DNA of 64,000 nucleotides from Neobacillus niacini NBRC 15566 (GCF_001591505.1 NZ_BCVA01000015.1:44898-108897); one strand, 5' to 3'; positions 11,750 to 20,558 are shown, numbered from the stretch's first letter. The notes: a model not told the origin generated them from the sequence alone. Numbers and translations are program-made.

Positions 11750-12829
11750 ATGGGTAAATTAAAAGTGGGTGTAATCGGGGCCGGTTCAATTTCAGATATG
11801 CATTTTCAGTCTTATGCTAATAATGAAAAGACGGAAATTTATACTATTTGTGATCTTAATAAGCAGCGCGCAGAGGAAAAGAAGAATAAATACAATGCCG
11901 AAGTGGTTTATAACAACTATGAAGACTTAGTAAAGGACCCTCAAATTGATGCCCTGAGCATTTGTACATGGAATAATTCACATGCAGAAATTGCGATTGC
12001 TGCCTTGAATGCAGGCAAGCATGTTTTAGTTGAAAAACCACTATGTAAAACAGTGGAAGAAGCACTAAGGGTACAAGAAGCAGTTAAGATGAGCGGCAAA
12101 ATCCTGCAGGTAGGTTTTGTCCGCAGATTTGGAACGAATACAAATGTTTTGAAATCTTTTATTGATTCTGGTGATCTTGGCGACATCTATTATGCAAAAG
12201 CCTCAATTTTAAGACGGTTAGGAAACCCTGGCGGCTGGTTTGCTGACAAGGAAAGATCAGGCGGCGGGCCTCTTATCGATATAGGAGTTCATATCATAGA
12301 TTTATGCTGGTATTTAATGGGGAAACCAAAAGTGAAATCTATAAGTGGCAATACTTATTCAAAGCTTGGAAATCGAGCGAACATTAAAAACCTTTCTTTT
12401 TATCAAGCAGCAGATTATGACCCTAGTATCAATAAAGTGGAAGACCTAGCGAATGCCCTAATTCGTTTTGAAAATGGCGCTTCCTTAATGATCGATGTCA
12501 GCTTTACCCTTCACCTTAAGAAGGATGAAACGTCGATTAAGATCTTTGGTGATAAAGGCGGGGCGGAGATTGAACCAGAACTCGTTATTGTAACAGAAAA
12601 GAATAATACGATCTTAAATGCACAGCCGCAAATTGATTCCTTGACCTTTGATTTTAATCAAGCCTTCCAAAATGAAATTAATCATTTCATTGCATGCTGC
12701 CAAGGGGAAGAGCAACCCATTAGTCCAGTCGAAGATGGTGTGGAATTGATGAAAATATTATGCGGTATCTATGAGTCTAGTGAAACAGGTAAGGAAATCA
12801 CATTTGATCGATCAAATGTGACCATATAG
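11750..12829 (+). CDS. Gfo/Idh/MocA-family oxidoreductase, second copy
   Basis: A 359-residue Rossmann oxidoreductase. Motifs are GVIGAGSISDMHFQSY at the N-terminus, LVEKPLCKTVEEA near residue 95 and GGGPLIDIGVHIIDLCWYL in the substrate domain. It is clearly diverged from the first copy, so it is a separate enzyme and not a fresh duplication. ATG 11750 has GAGGAGG eight bases upstream; a TTG at 11729 has none. It sits between two isomerase-like genes, continuing the oxidoreductase/isomerase alternation. Role is inferred as a second oxidation or the matching reduction step in the same pathway. Confidence 0.88.
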   Translation: MGKLKVGVIGAGSISDMHFQSYANNEKTEIYTICDLNKQRAEEKKNKYNAEVVYNNYEDLVKDPQIDALSICTWNNSHAEIAIAALNAGKHVLVEKPLCKTVEEALRVQEAVKMSGKILQVGFVRRFGTNTNVLKSFIDSGDLGDIYYAKASILRRLGNPGGWFADKERSGGGPLIDIGVHIIDLCWYLMGKPKVKSISGNTYSKLGNRANIKNLSFYQAADYDPSINKVEDLANALIRFENGASLMIDVSFTLHLKKDETSIKIFGDKGGAEIEPELVIVTEKNNTILNAQPQIDSLTFDFNQAFQNEINHFIACCQGEEQPISPVEDGVELMKILCGIYESSETGKEITFDRSNVTI

Positions 12830-12875
12830 AGGTTTCGTCGAAAAGGAATTAATTTTGGGATGAGGTGAATGGTTC

Positions 12876-13754
12876 ATGAAGTTAGCAAACAAAATTGGAA
12901 TTATTGTTGATAGTCTTCGGGTGCCAGTACGTGAAGGTCTAAAACTGGCAAAGGAGATGGGCGCGGATGGCGTTCAAATTTATGCTGTTGATGGGGAGAT
13001 GGCCCCGGAAAATTTAACTGCTGCTGCGCGACGTGATTTAAAAGACTATATCTCTTCATTAGGGTTAGAAATATCGGCACTTTGCGGCGACCTCGGGGGA
13101 CACGGATTTCAAGATAGCGAAATGAATCCGCAAAAAATTGAGAAATCAAAGAGAATCCTAGATTTGGCTGTTGAATTAGGAACCAATATTGTTACTACCC
13201 ATATTGGAATTATCCCGGAGGATCCTGCCTCTCATGTATATGAATCGATGCAAAAGGCCTGTGAGGAATTAGGCGTATATGCCAAAAGCTTATATGCTTA
13301 TTTTGCGATTGAAACAGGTCCGGAAACGTCCTTACGACTGAAGACATTTTTGGATACTCTTAGCACCAATGGTGTTTCCGTCAACTTTGATCCAGCGAAT
13401 ATGGTCATGGTAACCGGGGATGATCCTGTTGAGGGGGTTAAGCTTTTGAAGGATTATATCGTTCATACTCATGTAAAGGACGGGGTTAGGAATAAACCTG
13501 TAGACCCGCGTGATGTTTATGGCGCACTCGGTTATGGCGGCGGAGTGGACCATGAGCAAATTTCCAAGATGGTAACCGAAGGAGAATATTTCCGCGAGCT
13601 TCCGTTAGGCGAGGGAAAGGTTAACTTCCCAAGCTATTTCGCTGCCCTTCAGGAGATTGGTTATCAAGGCTACTTAACGATTGAGAGAGAAGTAGGGACG
13701 AATCCCGTTCATGATATTCGTGAGGCGATTACCTTTATCCGGAGATTTAAATAA
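12876..13754 (+). CDS. Sugar phosphate isomerase/epimerase-like TIM barrel, second copy
   Basis: A 292-residue AP-endonuclease-2-family barrel. Recognisable are LAKEMGADGVQIYAVDGEM near the start, the metal ligands in FAIETGPETS (Glu), SVNFDPANM (Asp) and VHTHVKDG (His), and YLTIEREVGTNP near the end with the last Glu. The start ATG follows GATGAGGTG. The protein differs from the other copy in length and in most surface sequence, so it probably takes a different substrate. It is the last gene of the block; the array of palindromic repeats begins about 90 bp after its stop. Confidence 0.85.
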   Translation: MKLANKIGIIVDSLRVPVREGLKLAKEMGADGVQIYAVDGEMAPENLTAAARRDLKDYISSLGLEISALCGDLGGHGFQDSEMNPQKIEKSKRILDLAVELGTNIVTTHIGIIPEDPASHVYESMQKACEELGVYAKSLYAYFAIETGPETSLRLKTFLDTLSTNGVSVNFDPANMVMVTGDDPVEGVKLLKDYIVHTHVKDGVRNKPVDPRDVYGALGYGGGVDHEQISKMVTEGEYFRELPLGEGKVNFPSYFAALQEIGYQGYLTIEREVGTNPVHDIREAITFIRRFK

Positions 13755-13762
13755 TAGACATT

Positions 13763-13788
13763 AAAAAAGGAAGGGAATTCCCTTCCTC
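13763..13788 (-). terminator. Terminator-like hairpin, left side of repeat array
   Basis: A palindrome GGAAGGGAATTCCCTTCC has an A-run on its left only. Read on the minus strand it is a stem followed by TTTTTT, so it would end minus-strand transcription. The minus-strand ABC permease gene lies on the far side of the array. A near-identical hairpin with a T-run on its right lies at 14369-14395. Confidence 0.6.
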
Positions 13789-14376
13789 AGGCTGTCGGAA
13801 AAGTCCTCGACAGACACTTTTGCGCTGCTGTTTTCTTATATAGATGCGTACGATTTGTCCTCAGACTCTGGATTGAGGACGAATCATTCTAGTGGAGCGT
13901 ACGATTTGTCTTCAAGACCCTAGAATTGAGGACAAATCCCGTTGTCGGAGCGAACGATTTGTCCTCAAGACCTTGGATTGAGGACAAATCCCGCAGTAGG
14001 AGCGAACGATTTGTCCCCAAGACCCTAGATTGAGGACAAATCCCGCAGTCGAAGCGAACGATTTGTCCCCAAGACCCTAGATTGAGGACAAATCCCGCAG
14101 TCGGAGCGAACGATTTGTCCCCAAGACCCTAGCTTGAGGACAAATCCCGCTGGCGGAGCAAACGATTTGTCCCCAAGACCCTAGCTTGAGGACAAATCCC
14201 GCAGTAGAAGCGAACGATTTGTCCTCAAGACCCTAGCCTGAGGACAAATCCGCAGTAGGAGCGAACGATTTGTCCTTAAACAGCACGTACAATATTTAAT
14301 AAAAATCGATAGTTCAGACTCAGGAAAAATAAAAAGACGCCGAGACAAATCCACTTTCTCGACAATTTGAGGAAGG
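13781..14376. repeat. Segment bounded by 17-bp imperfect inverted repeats
   Basis: The left end reads CCTTCCTCA, three bases, TGTCG (13781-13797). The right end reads CGACA, three bases, TGAGGAAGG (14360-14376), which is its exact reverse complement apart from the three middle bases. Between them lie the 52-bp repeats and no credible gene. The arrangement recalls a small mobile or MITE-like unit, but this is inference from the ends only. Confidence 0.5.
13845..14276. repeat. Tandem array of 52-bp palindromic units (nine copies)
   Basis: The block CGATTTGTCC recurs at 13851, 13902, 13955, 14007, 14059, 14111, 14163, 14215 and 14266, giving a 51-53 bp period. Each unit holds an inverted repeat: GATTTGTCCYCAA, eight or nine spacer bases, TTGAGGACAAATC. 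Each would therefore fold into a 13-bp hairpin on either strand. The first copy has diverged arms and the ninth is cut after its left arm. Linkers resemble CCGCAGTCGGAGCGAA and also repeat, so there are no unique spacers. The array lies between convergent genes. It is most like an expanded extragenic palindromic repeat. Confidence 0.9.
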
Positions 14377-14395
14377 GTATCCCCTTCCTTTTTCC
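14369..14395 (+). terminator. Terminator-like hairpin, right side of repeat array
   Basis: A stem AGGAAGGG / CCCCTTCCT with a short loop is followed by TTTTT on the plus strand. It would terminate plus-strand transcription that has read through the whole array from the isomerase gene. It pairs with the similar hairpin at 13763-13788, which keeps the opposite flank. Confidence 0.65.
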
Positions 14396-14401
14396 AATCC
14401 A

Positions 14402-15523
14402 TCACCTAGCAGCAACGATCGATTTTCTTTTATACAGCCAAGACCCAAGTAAAAAGGTAATAACTCCCCAGATAACTAATACTCCAATCCCAAACCATAG
14501 TGTCCCCGAAAGCACACCTGTCTCATAGACCATACTATCACGCAAGCCTTCTGCAAAATAGGTGAGCGGCAGGATATTGGATACTGGCTGCAGCCAATCC
14601 GGCATTGTTTCAATCGGAAAGAACACACCGCTTAAAAACATCATGAGGAAGCTGACAATGTTTGCTACTCCCATATAAGCATTTTGTGTACTGCTAAAAG
14701 AAGAAATAAAGTAACCTAATGCATTAAAGGAAAGTGCTCCTATTAAAAAGATGATCGTCAGGCTGAAAAAATTGATGTAGAGGTTTGCCCCAAAAATAAA
14801 AACCCCAATGAGTGACAATAACAGAATCTGAATAATACTGAATAACAGCCGCATCACCATATCACTTAGACCGAAAATCCCCATTTTTGCGGGTGTCATC
14901 CGCAGCCTTTTGATCAATCCTTTGCGGCGCATTTCCACTAAATCAACCATACCAAACATACCGCCCTGGGCAATCGACAGGGCAATCATCCCGGTTAACA
15001 GAAAATCTGTATAGTCCAATTCATTTGTACTAGCCGTAACCGATTCAAATTGAATGTCATAGGTCGGGGTTGCACCAACCGCCGACAGGTTTGCCTGCTG
15101 AACAATTTTATCAAGAATCGCTGATAGGGCTTGGGTTGTTACCCCTTGTTCATCTTCTTTGTTTACGACCAGTACGAAGGAGGTGTCTTCTGCGGATTCA
15201 GGCAAGACGATGGCCGCATCCACTTCTTGGTCTTTCACCCATTGCTCGGCAGTGCTGCGACTAACCGGTTCGCCCGATTTAACATCCAGAATAGGAAGTT
15301 GATTAATCTGGGTTAACAGCATTTCTGAAGCAGGATTTGGATTATCTGCTACAATGGCTATTTCAGACTGAAATTCATCATCAGAGCTGCCGCTAAAAAT
15401 AACCATGAAGATGACCATTAGAATGACGGGGAAAAAGATCCCCCAAAACCATGCTTGTTTTTCGCGAAGGGTTAATTTTAATTGCGCAGCGAACATTTTT
15501 TTAAATTGATTGAAATTGTTCAA
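14402..15523 (-). CDS. ABC-2 type transporter permease
   Basis: Membrane subunit of an exporter, 373 residues. It has one N-terminal membrane segment (WFWGIFFPVILMVIFMVIF), a large extracytoplasmic domain of about 150 residues and then five closely spaced membrane segments typical of ABC-2 permeases. The start is taken as TTG at 15521-15523 because GGAGGG lies seven bases before it; an in-frame ATG 15 bp upstream would overlap the ATPase gene and has no ribosome binding site. The stop of the ATPase gene is two bases upstream, so the pair is coupled. The family handles drugs, lipids, peptide antibiotics or surface polymers; the cargo is unknown. It does not obviously belong to the glycan pathway. 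Confidence 0.85.
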   Translation of the reverse strand: MNNFNQFKKMFAAQLKLTLREKQAWFWGIFFPVILMVIFMVIFSGSSDDEFQSEIAIVADNPNPASEMLLTQINQLPILDVKSGEPVSRSTAEQWVKDQEVDAAIVLPESAEDTSFVLVVNKEDEQGVTTQALSAILDKIVQQANLSAVGATPTYDIQFESVTASTNELDYTDFLLTGMIALSIAQGGMFGMVDLVEMRRKGLIKRLRMTPAKMGIFGLSDMVMRLLFSIIQILLLSLIGVFIFGANLYINFFSLTIIFLIGALSFNALGYFISSFSSTQNAYMGVANIVSFLMMFLSGVFFPIETMPDWLQPVSNILPLTYFAEGLRDSMVYETGVLSGTLWFGIGVLVIWGVITFLLGSWLYKRKSIVAAR

Positions 15524-15525
15524 GC

Positions 15526-16455
15526 CTAATCCCTCCATTCCTTCCCTGTAAAAGCAATAAAGACATCTTCGAGACTCATTTCACGGATGGAAACCTGTTC
15601 GACTTGGTATTCCTTTTCCTTTGTGAATTTGAACAAATCCAACAGCGTATCCTCAGGTTTGATCGCCCATAACTTTAATGCTGCTCCATCTTGCTCGGTA
15701 CGGGAGACTGAGGTAAGCTGGTTCGCAAAGGTGTCTGCTTCTTTAGCTGCTTTCTCCCCATCCAGAAAGGCTAATCGTATTTCTCGCTCTTTTGTAAGTT
15801 TTTCAATAAGGGCGGAAGGTGTATCGATAGTCACGATATTACCTTGGTCCACAATACATACACGATCGCTCAGTTTTTCTGCTTCTTCCATATAATGTGT
15901 GGTTAAAATAGTCGTTTTACCTAACTTTTTTAGTTCGAGGATGATATCCCATATGTGACGGCGTGCCTGCGGGTCAAGACCAGTAGTCGGTTCATCAAGG
16001 AAAATAATGTCAGGGTCACTAATCATCGCCAGTCCAATCGCAAGCCGTTGGCGCTGACCGCCTGAAAGTTTTTTTACTTGATTTTTACGATGTTCGGTTA
16101 AGTTGATAAGTTGAAGAATATCTTCCGTTGGCCTTGCCTTTTCGTAGAAAGTAGCAAAAAGATCTAAATTTTCTTCTGGTGTTAATAAATCAAACATTGC
16201 ACTAGATTGCGGTTGAACGCCAATTTTCATCTTTATCGCAACTGCATGTTGTCCCCAGTTCATGTCCCCAAAGCGGATTTCACCATGGTCAGGTATTACC
16301 AAGCCTTCAATCATTTCCAGTGTAGTCGTTTTTCCTGCTCCATTTGGCCCAATGATGGTGAATACTTCTCCCGCCTCTACAGAAAAGCTAATGTCCTGAA
16401 CAGCCTTGATTGATCCGAATGATTTTTGTAAGTTTTTCACTTCTAGAACGTTCAT
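15526..16455 (-). CDS. ABC exporter ATP-binding protein
   Basis: Cytoplasmic ATPase of about 309 residues that powers the ABC-2 permease downstream. Walker A is GPNGAGKTTT, the signature LSGGQRQRLAIGLAM, and Walker B IIFLDEPTTGLDP, all intact. About 80 further residues form a C-terminal domain of the drug-resistance (DrrA/NatA-like) kind. Internal ATG 16455 is preferred over one 24 bp upstream because a GGAGAC ribosome binding site stands five bases before it. The gene is divergent from the DoxX-like gene; the 235-bp region between them should hold both promoters. Confidence 0.88.
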   Translation of the reverse strand: MNVLEVKNLQKSFGSIKAVQDISFSVEAGEVFTIIGPNGAGKTTTLEMIEGLVIPDHGEIRFGDMNWGQHAVAIKMKIGVQPQSSAMFDLLTPEENLDLFATFYEKARPTEDILQLINLTEHRKNQVKKLSGGQRQRLAIGLAMISDPDIIFLDEPTTGLDPQARRHIWDIILELKKLGKTTILTTHYMEEAEKLSDRVCIVDQGNIVTIDTPSALIEKLTKEREIRLAFLDGEKAAKEADTFANQLTSVSRTEQDGAALKLWAIKPEDTLLDLFKFTKEKEYQVEQVSIREMSLEDVFIAFTGKEWRD

Positions 16456-16690
16456 TTCGTCTCCTGCCTTTCCTTGCACCTACGGACTATTGCCCTGTTT
16501 TTCTATATGTTCTATTTAAGGAAATCATTCGAACTTTATGCTAAATTGCTGTGGTTCAGTGCTGTTCAACATTCTGCCATATCATTTCAAACAAACTGTG
16601 AACTTAACACTATACCCATGTTACTAATTGCCAAAATCCAATATAGTGTAAGTATAAAGAACAAGTAAATTTTGAAAGGCGGAATGACTT

Positions 16691-17194
16691 ATGTTTAACA
16701 CCTTTTTAAGAGAAAATAAAATCTCAGCAGCGATCTTAACTATTCTTCGTTTATACCTTGGCTATGCTTGGTTCACAGCAGGTTATCATAAAATTACAGG
16801 CGGATTTGACGCTTCAGGATTTCTGAAAAATGCAGTAGCGAATCCAGTAAAGGGTCCAGATGGCAACATGGTGTACAGCTGGTATGTAAGCTTCTTAGAA
16901 AACTTTGCGTTACCAAACATTGATGTGTTTAACTTCATCGTTCCTTGGGGCGAACTATTAATCGGTTTAGGGCTTATGCTTGGATGTTTAACAACTGCAG
17001 CTATGTTTTTCGGTCTAGTAATGAACTTCTCTTTCTTCTTAGCCGGAACTGTATCTCATAATCCAACAGACATTTTCTTAGGCTTCATCATCTTGACAGC
17101 AGGCTTCAACGCAGGTAAATATGGTTTAGACTACTGGGTAGTACCATTTATCAACAAAACTGTTAGAAAAAATAAAGCAAAAGTAGCAGCCTAA
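16691..17194 (+). CDS. DoxX-family integral membrane protein
   Basis: A 167-residue protein with four hydrophobic segments and the DoxX-type start LTILRLYLGYAWFTAGYHKI, followed by PWGELLIGLGLMLG and a FFLAGTVSHNP segment. DoxX/DoxD proteins are linked to thiosulfate:quinone oxidoreductase or to redox stress in other bacteria, but the role of stand-alone Bacillus members is not settled. The ATG follows GAAAGGCGG. A weak promoter may lie at 16628-16658 (TTGCCA, 19-bp spacer, TATAAA). It is monocistronic, ending in a strong shared terminator. No functional link to the glycan genes is visible. Confidence 0.8.
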   Translation: MFNTFLRENKISAAILTILRLYLGYAWFTAGYHKITGGFDASGFLKNAVANPVKGPDGNMVYSWYVSFLENFALPNIDVFNFIVPWGELLIGLGLMLGCLTTAAMFFGLVMNFSFFLAGTVSHNPTDIFLGFIILTAGFNAGKYGLDYWVVPFINKTVRKNKAKVAA

Positions 17195-17205
17195 CTCTAG
17201 GCAGC

Positions 17206-17244
17206 AAAAAGACGATTCGAATCACCCTCGAATCGTCTTTTTTT
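17206..17244. terminator. Bidirectional terminator between DoxX and GH84 genes
   Basis: A 15-bp stem (arms AAAAAGACGATTCGA and TCGAATCGTCTTTTT) closes a 7-nt loop, with an A-run on one side and a T-run on the other. It serves the convergent DoxX (+) and GH84 (-) genes. The same stem recurs at 63885-63920. Confidence 0.9.
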
Positions 17245-17254
17245 ACTGAATAGC

Positions 17255-20200
17255 TTATTTTTTATCTACTTTTATTTCATAAATAGCTGGGTTTTTTCCT
17301 TCCGGCCATTCAATCTTTAAATCTAGCACAGGTGGGATATGATCCGTTGAGAAAAATTGGTAACCGGAATCAATGGTACCAAGCTTTCTCCAACCTGTTA
17401 CAGTTCGTACAGAAACTTCACTGCCTGATAAGTCGTTTGGATTTTCTAAAATAGTAATCCCCGTTACAGTCTTTTCTGCCTCCCCAATATGATAAAGAAT
17501 TTCACCAGCTTCTGTTCCTGCGGGTTTGAACTTCGTATTGAGATTGCCATCGATTAGATAATCCTTGGTATTTCCGTTTGTATTTGCTGCAGTGGTTAAA
17601 ATTGTTGGATTATTGACCTCAGGGTAATACTTGCCATCATTGATGACCAATTCCTGCATCCGCACCCACTTATCTGAACCAACCTTTGTTCTTGTCATCT
17701 TAAATCTTAAGTACTTGATTTTTTGGTCTAAATCTCTGACTTCTTTTGCTCGGTATGGGGATTCGTGCTGGTCAAATATCGCTTCGGCCAAGTCTGCATT
17801 TGATGCTTCACCCTCATTTGGCCCATCTTGACTGCCAAAGGTCATGACGGTCGTCCAATCATTACCATCTAATGACGCTTCTAGAATAGCGTGCCTTGGG
17901 AAATCATGCTCACCCTCATTAATTACTGCTTTTAGGCTATTAAGTGTAATTTCTTGACCCATATCGTAGGTAATATACTTGCCGGCTGTTTGACTATTCT
18001 TAAACCAACCAGGCGTATTGAAATCGCCATCAAAGAGGTCAAGCGGGTTTTCTACACTCGTATAATTTGTATCTTTGACGGATTTAGGTTCAACCTCAAA
18101 GGAAGTTACAGTTAGACGATCTAAAGTAAACTCTACGGGCTTTGCTTGTTTATTAAGCAGCCTGATATATCTGGCATCAGCGAGAGAAGCGTCGCTTTTT
18201 ACCTTCTCCCACTTTAAGCCATTTAAGGATGTTTCTAGTGTTAATCTTTTTACAGTAGGAGCTTCAATATCAATAATATCTTTCACTCTGCTTAATTTTA
18301 CGCCTAGGTATTCACCTTTGTTTAGCGTAATTGAACCAGCCGCATTAATGGAAGTGGTTGTCTTGTTTTCTGTTAGTTCAACGTTTTTGTACGCTTCTAC
18401 ATTCGTAAAGATACTTGCTGTTGTTTCTGCCTCCTGAAGTTCCAGCAGTTGTGCAACCTTTGGTGAAATTTTAGACTCTAAGTTATCGGTAAATGGCTGC
18501 AATCTCTTTTTAGCTGGTTTTGCTTTCATCGTGCCGCTTAATAATGGACGATCATAGTCCAAGCTTTGCTGGCGTAGAGCCGTTGCTTTTGCAAAGTGAT
18601 TCCAGGTGTCTGATTTATTTCCTTTTTCAATGGCAAGGTCTGTTTTAATAAACTCGATGTCAGCTAATACCATGTCTCTTAACGCATTGACAAATGGCGC
18701 TAACTCTTCCTTTAACTTTTCATTCTTTGTTTTTGCTAAAAATTCGTTAGCGGCGTCAGCAATTATCTGGAGCTGTGCAATTGCTTCTGGTGCAACGTCC
18801 TTTAATGATTCCGCGTTATTCACTTTAGATGTAATAGAATCTAACAAACTCCTAATATCTTCACTCTCTGACAGTTTAAGCCCATTAGGATCGGCATCGG
18901 ACATATGTTTTGCTAAGATATGAAACTCTTCTGCTGCATCTGGTTCGATATAGTGAAAGCTATCCTCCCAGCTTTTTTGTGCGTCAAACTTTTCTGTATT
19001 CCACGCATAATCAGCAACAGCGAAGATGGCGATTTTTGAAGCTTCTGCTTCCTGCATTGGGTTAGTCACAGCACCAGCGAGATTTTTAATCCCAGTCTGA
19101 AGCATTTCCCCTTTTCCTAAAAACACCCGTGACATATCGACATCATTAACAGGCCAGTTGAGCCAGAATAATGGATCTCGTCTTGTGACACCATTATTAC
19201 TTCTGTTCTTAAATGTATCAATGGTCGACTGGACAATCGGGGCACAGGTCGTCGAACCAGTCCAGAAAATTTGTATATTTTCATCAAATCCCTTTTCATA
19301 GGCATTCAGCTCCGCAGCATTCCACGCCCAGCTGGAATTATAGCTTGCCGGACAATATAGAATATCATAAACATCGCCTTTTGCCTTTGCCCATTGGGAG
19401 ACAGCATTCATCAATTGGACCACATAATCAAGTGGCAGATTTCCAACGTCATCACCTAAAACACCAAATTGACGTACTCCCACATCATATAATTGATCAA
19501 ATTTTGTAAGCATTTTTTCTGTATTTTCCGGAAGTAGGTTCATAGCGGCTTGTTGCCCTTGTGTTCGAGCGATATGTGCCACCTCTCCTAATGGGGAGAT
19601 TGTCCAAACAAAACGAGTTTTTGTCTCATTCCCTACTTGAGCCATTTCGCCAATTTCAGCTAACATTTCTGCTGGATAAGGCTCTCCCCATTTTTCTCTA
19701 TGATACGGGTCGTCCTTTGGTGCAAAAACATAGGAAGTTGCCTTAAATTGACCGCCAAACTTCATGAGTGACATACGGTCCTCATTGCTCCACGGAATTC
19801 CGTAGTAGCCTTCAATAAAACCTCTGATTTCTGTATTGGCATAGTCATTAATAGTTAATTGCCGGACAACCTTGTCAGGGGATTGTGCCAGGATCGCGTT
19901 TAATGTCACCACACCATAGAAGCTTGCGTCTGTGTCTTTACCTAGAATTGTGATCGCATTCTCTTGAATGTCTAATTGGTAGGCATCAATTTTTGAAAAA
20001 TCGCTGCCCTCGCTATTTGTATTTGCTGCTGCATAGGAATCTACTGGACCATTTGAGCCTTTTGTTCCTACTAAAATATTTATTTTATCATCTGCTGGTT
20101 CGGTCCCACTTTCGGGGGCAGCATAGCCATTTTGCTTAAAAATCGTTTCTACTTTTTTTCTTGTAACGGAATCTATGGTGTTGTCGTAAATGACTTGAAT

Positions 20201-20377
20201 GGTTTTGTCTAATGTAAGAGAGCCTTCATGGTAGGTTATATCTTGGGGTAAAGGGTATATTTCATATTCCACAGGTGAATCCTCCTGTGCTGCTGCAGTA
20301 AAGGTGCTCATGCTCATTACGGTTGAAAACAACATGGTAAAAATGATGGATAAATGGAGCCAAAACTTGGTTTTCAA
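17255..20377 (-). CDS. Secreted GH84 beta-N-acetylglucosaminidase (NagJ/hyaluronidase type) with discoidin-like domains
   Basis: Exported enzyme of 1040 residues. A Sec signal peptide ends near residue 30 (TFTAAAQED). An N-terminal GH84 accessory domain (about 35-180) precedes the catalytic barrel, which opens with IRGFIEGYYGIPWS. The catalytic pair is Asp309-Asp310 in FGVLGDDVGN. A helical region follows, then two F5/8-type (CBM32-like) beta-sandwiches at about 765-905 and 920-1040. The family acts by substrate-assisted catalysis on terminal beta-GlcNAc of glycoproteins; some relatives are called hyaluronidases. The start is TTG behind AGAGGGG. No LPXTG anchor is visible, so it is probably released. 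A promoter with an operator, and a terminator-like leader, lie upstream. Confidence 0.92.
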   Translation of the reverse strand: MKTKFWLHLSIIFTMLFSTVMSMSTFTAAAQEDSPVEYEIYPLPQDITYHEGSLTLDKTIQVIYDNTIDSVTRKKVETIFKQNGYAAPESGTEPADDKINILVGTKGSNGPVDSYAAANTNSEGSDFSKIDAYQLDIQENAITILGKDTDASFYGVVTLNAILAQSPDKVVRQLTINDYANTEIRGFIEGYYGIPWSNEDRMSLMKFGGQFKATSYVFAPKDDPYHREKWGEPYPAEMLAEIGEMAQVGNETKTRFVWTISPLGEVAHIARTQGQQAAMNLLPENTEKMLTKFDQLYDVGVRQFGVLGDDVGNLPLDYVVQLMNAVSQWAKAKGDVYDILYCPASYNSSWAWNAAELNAYEKGFDENIQIFWTGSTTCAPIVQSTIDTFKNRSNNGVTRRDPLFWLNWPVNDVDMSRVFLGKGEMLQTGIKNLAGAVTNPMQEAEASKIAIFAVADYAWNTEKFDAQKSWEDSFHYIEPDAAEEFHILAKHMSDADPNGLKLSESEDIRSLLDSITSKVNNAESLKDVAPEAIAQLQIIADAANEFLAKTKNEKLKEELAPFVNALRDMVLADIEFIKTDLAIEKGNKSDTWNHFAKATALRQQSLDYDRPLLSGTMKAKPAKKRLQPFTDNLESKISPKVAQLLELQEAETTASIFTNVEAYKNVELTENKTTTSINAAGSITLNKGEYLGVKLSRVKDIIDIEAPTVKRLTLETSLNGLKWEKVKSDASLADARYIRLLNKQAKPVEFTLDRLTVTSFEVEPKSVKDTNYTSVENPLDLFDGDFNTPGWFKNSQTAGKYITYDMGQEITLNSLKAVINEGEHDFPRHAILEASLDGNDWTTVMTFGSQDGPNEGEASNADLAEAIFDQHESPYRAKEVRDLDQKIKYLRFKMTRTKVGSDKWVRMQELVINDGKYYPEVNNPTILTTAANTNGNTKDYLIDGNLNTKFKPAGTEAGEILYHIGEAEKTVTGITILENPNDLSGSEVSVRTVTGWRKLGTIDSGYQFFSTDHIPPVLDLKIEWPEGKNPAIYEIKVDKK

Positions 20378-20472
20378 AAACGTTCCCCTCTTTCTTTTGA
20401 AATTTTAAGCCTATGTTTTTCTGCCATCCTCCTTTTATTTTTTATATTTTGGTTGTTTGCTAGAAAATAAAA

Positions 20473-20520
20473 AGGCACAGAAAACTCACGAGAGATCCTC
20501 TCGTTCTGTTTTCCATGCCT
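20473..20520 (-). promoter_or_regulatory. Terminator-like hairpin in the GH84 leader (possible attenuator)
   Basis: A long interrupted hairpin has three stems (AGGCA/TGCCT, GAAAAC/GTTTTC, ACGAGAG/CTCTCGT) and on the minus strand runs into TTTTTATTTTC. It lies between the predicted GH84 promoter and its start codon, with no other minus-strand gene upstream that would need a terminator. That position suggests conditional termination in the leader. No classical T-box or BglG-type antiterminator was recognised. Confidence 0.55.
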
Positions 20521-20558
20521 AGTATAATCCAGTCACATGAAACCAAATATATACCACA

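Noticed and set aside
13845..14276. Possible CRISPR array
   Set aside because: Units are contiguous and palindromic throughout, linkers repeat as well, there are no unique spacers and no cas genes are nearby.
14181..14405. Minus-strand reading frame of 74 codons with repeated RTNRSLLLR
   Set aside because: It is only the 52-bp repeat array read in one frame; no ribosome binding site and no family similarity.
20473..20520. Classical T-box or BglG-type antiterminator in the GH84 leader
   Set aside because: I saw no T-box sequence, specifier loop or RAT-type motif overlapping the hairpin, and no BglG-family gene is in the window. Only a plain attenuator is supported.
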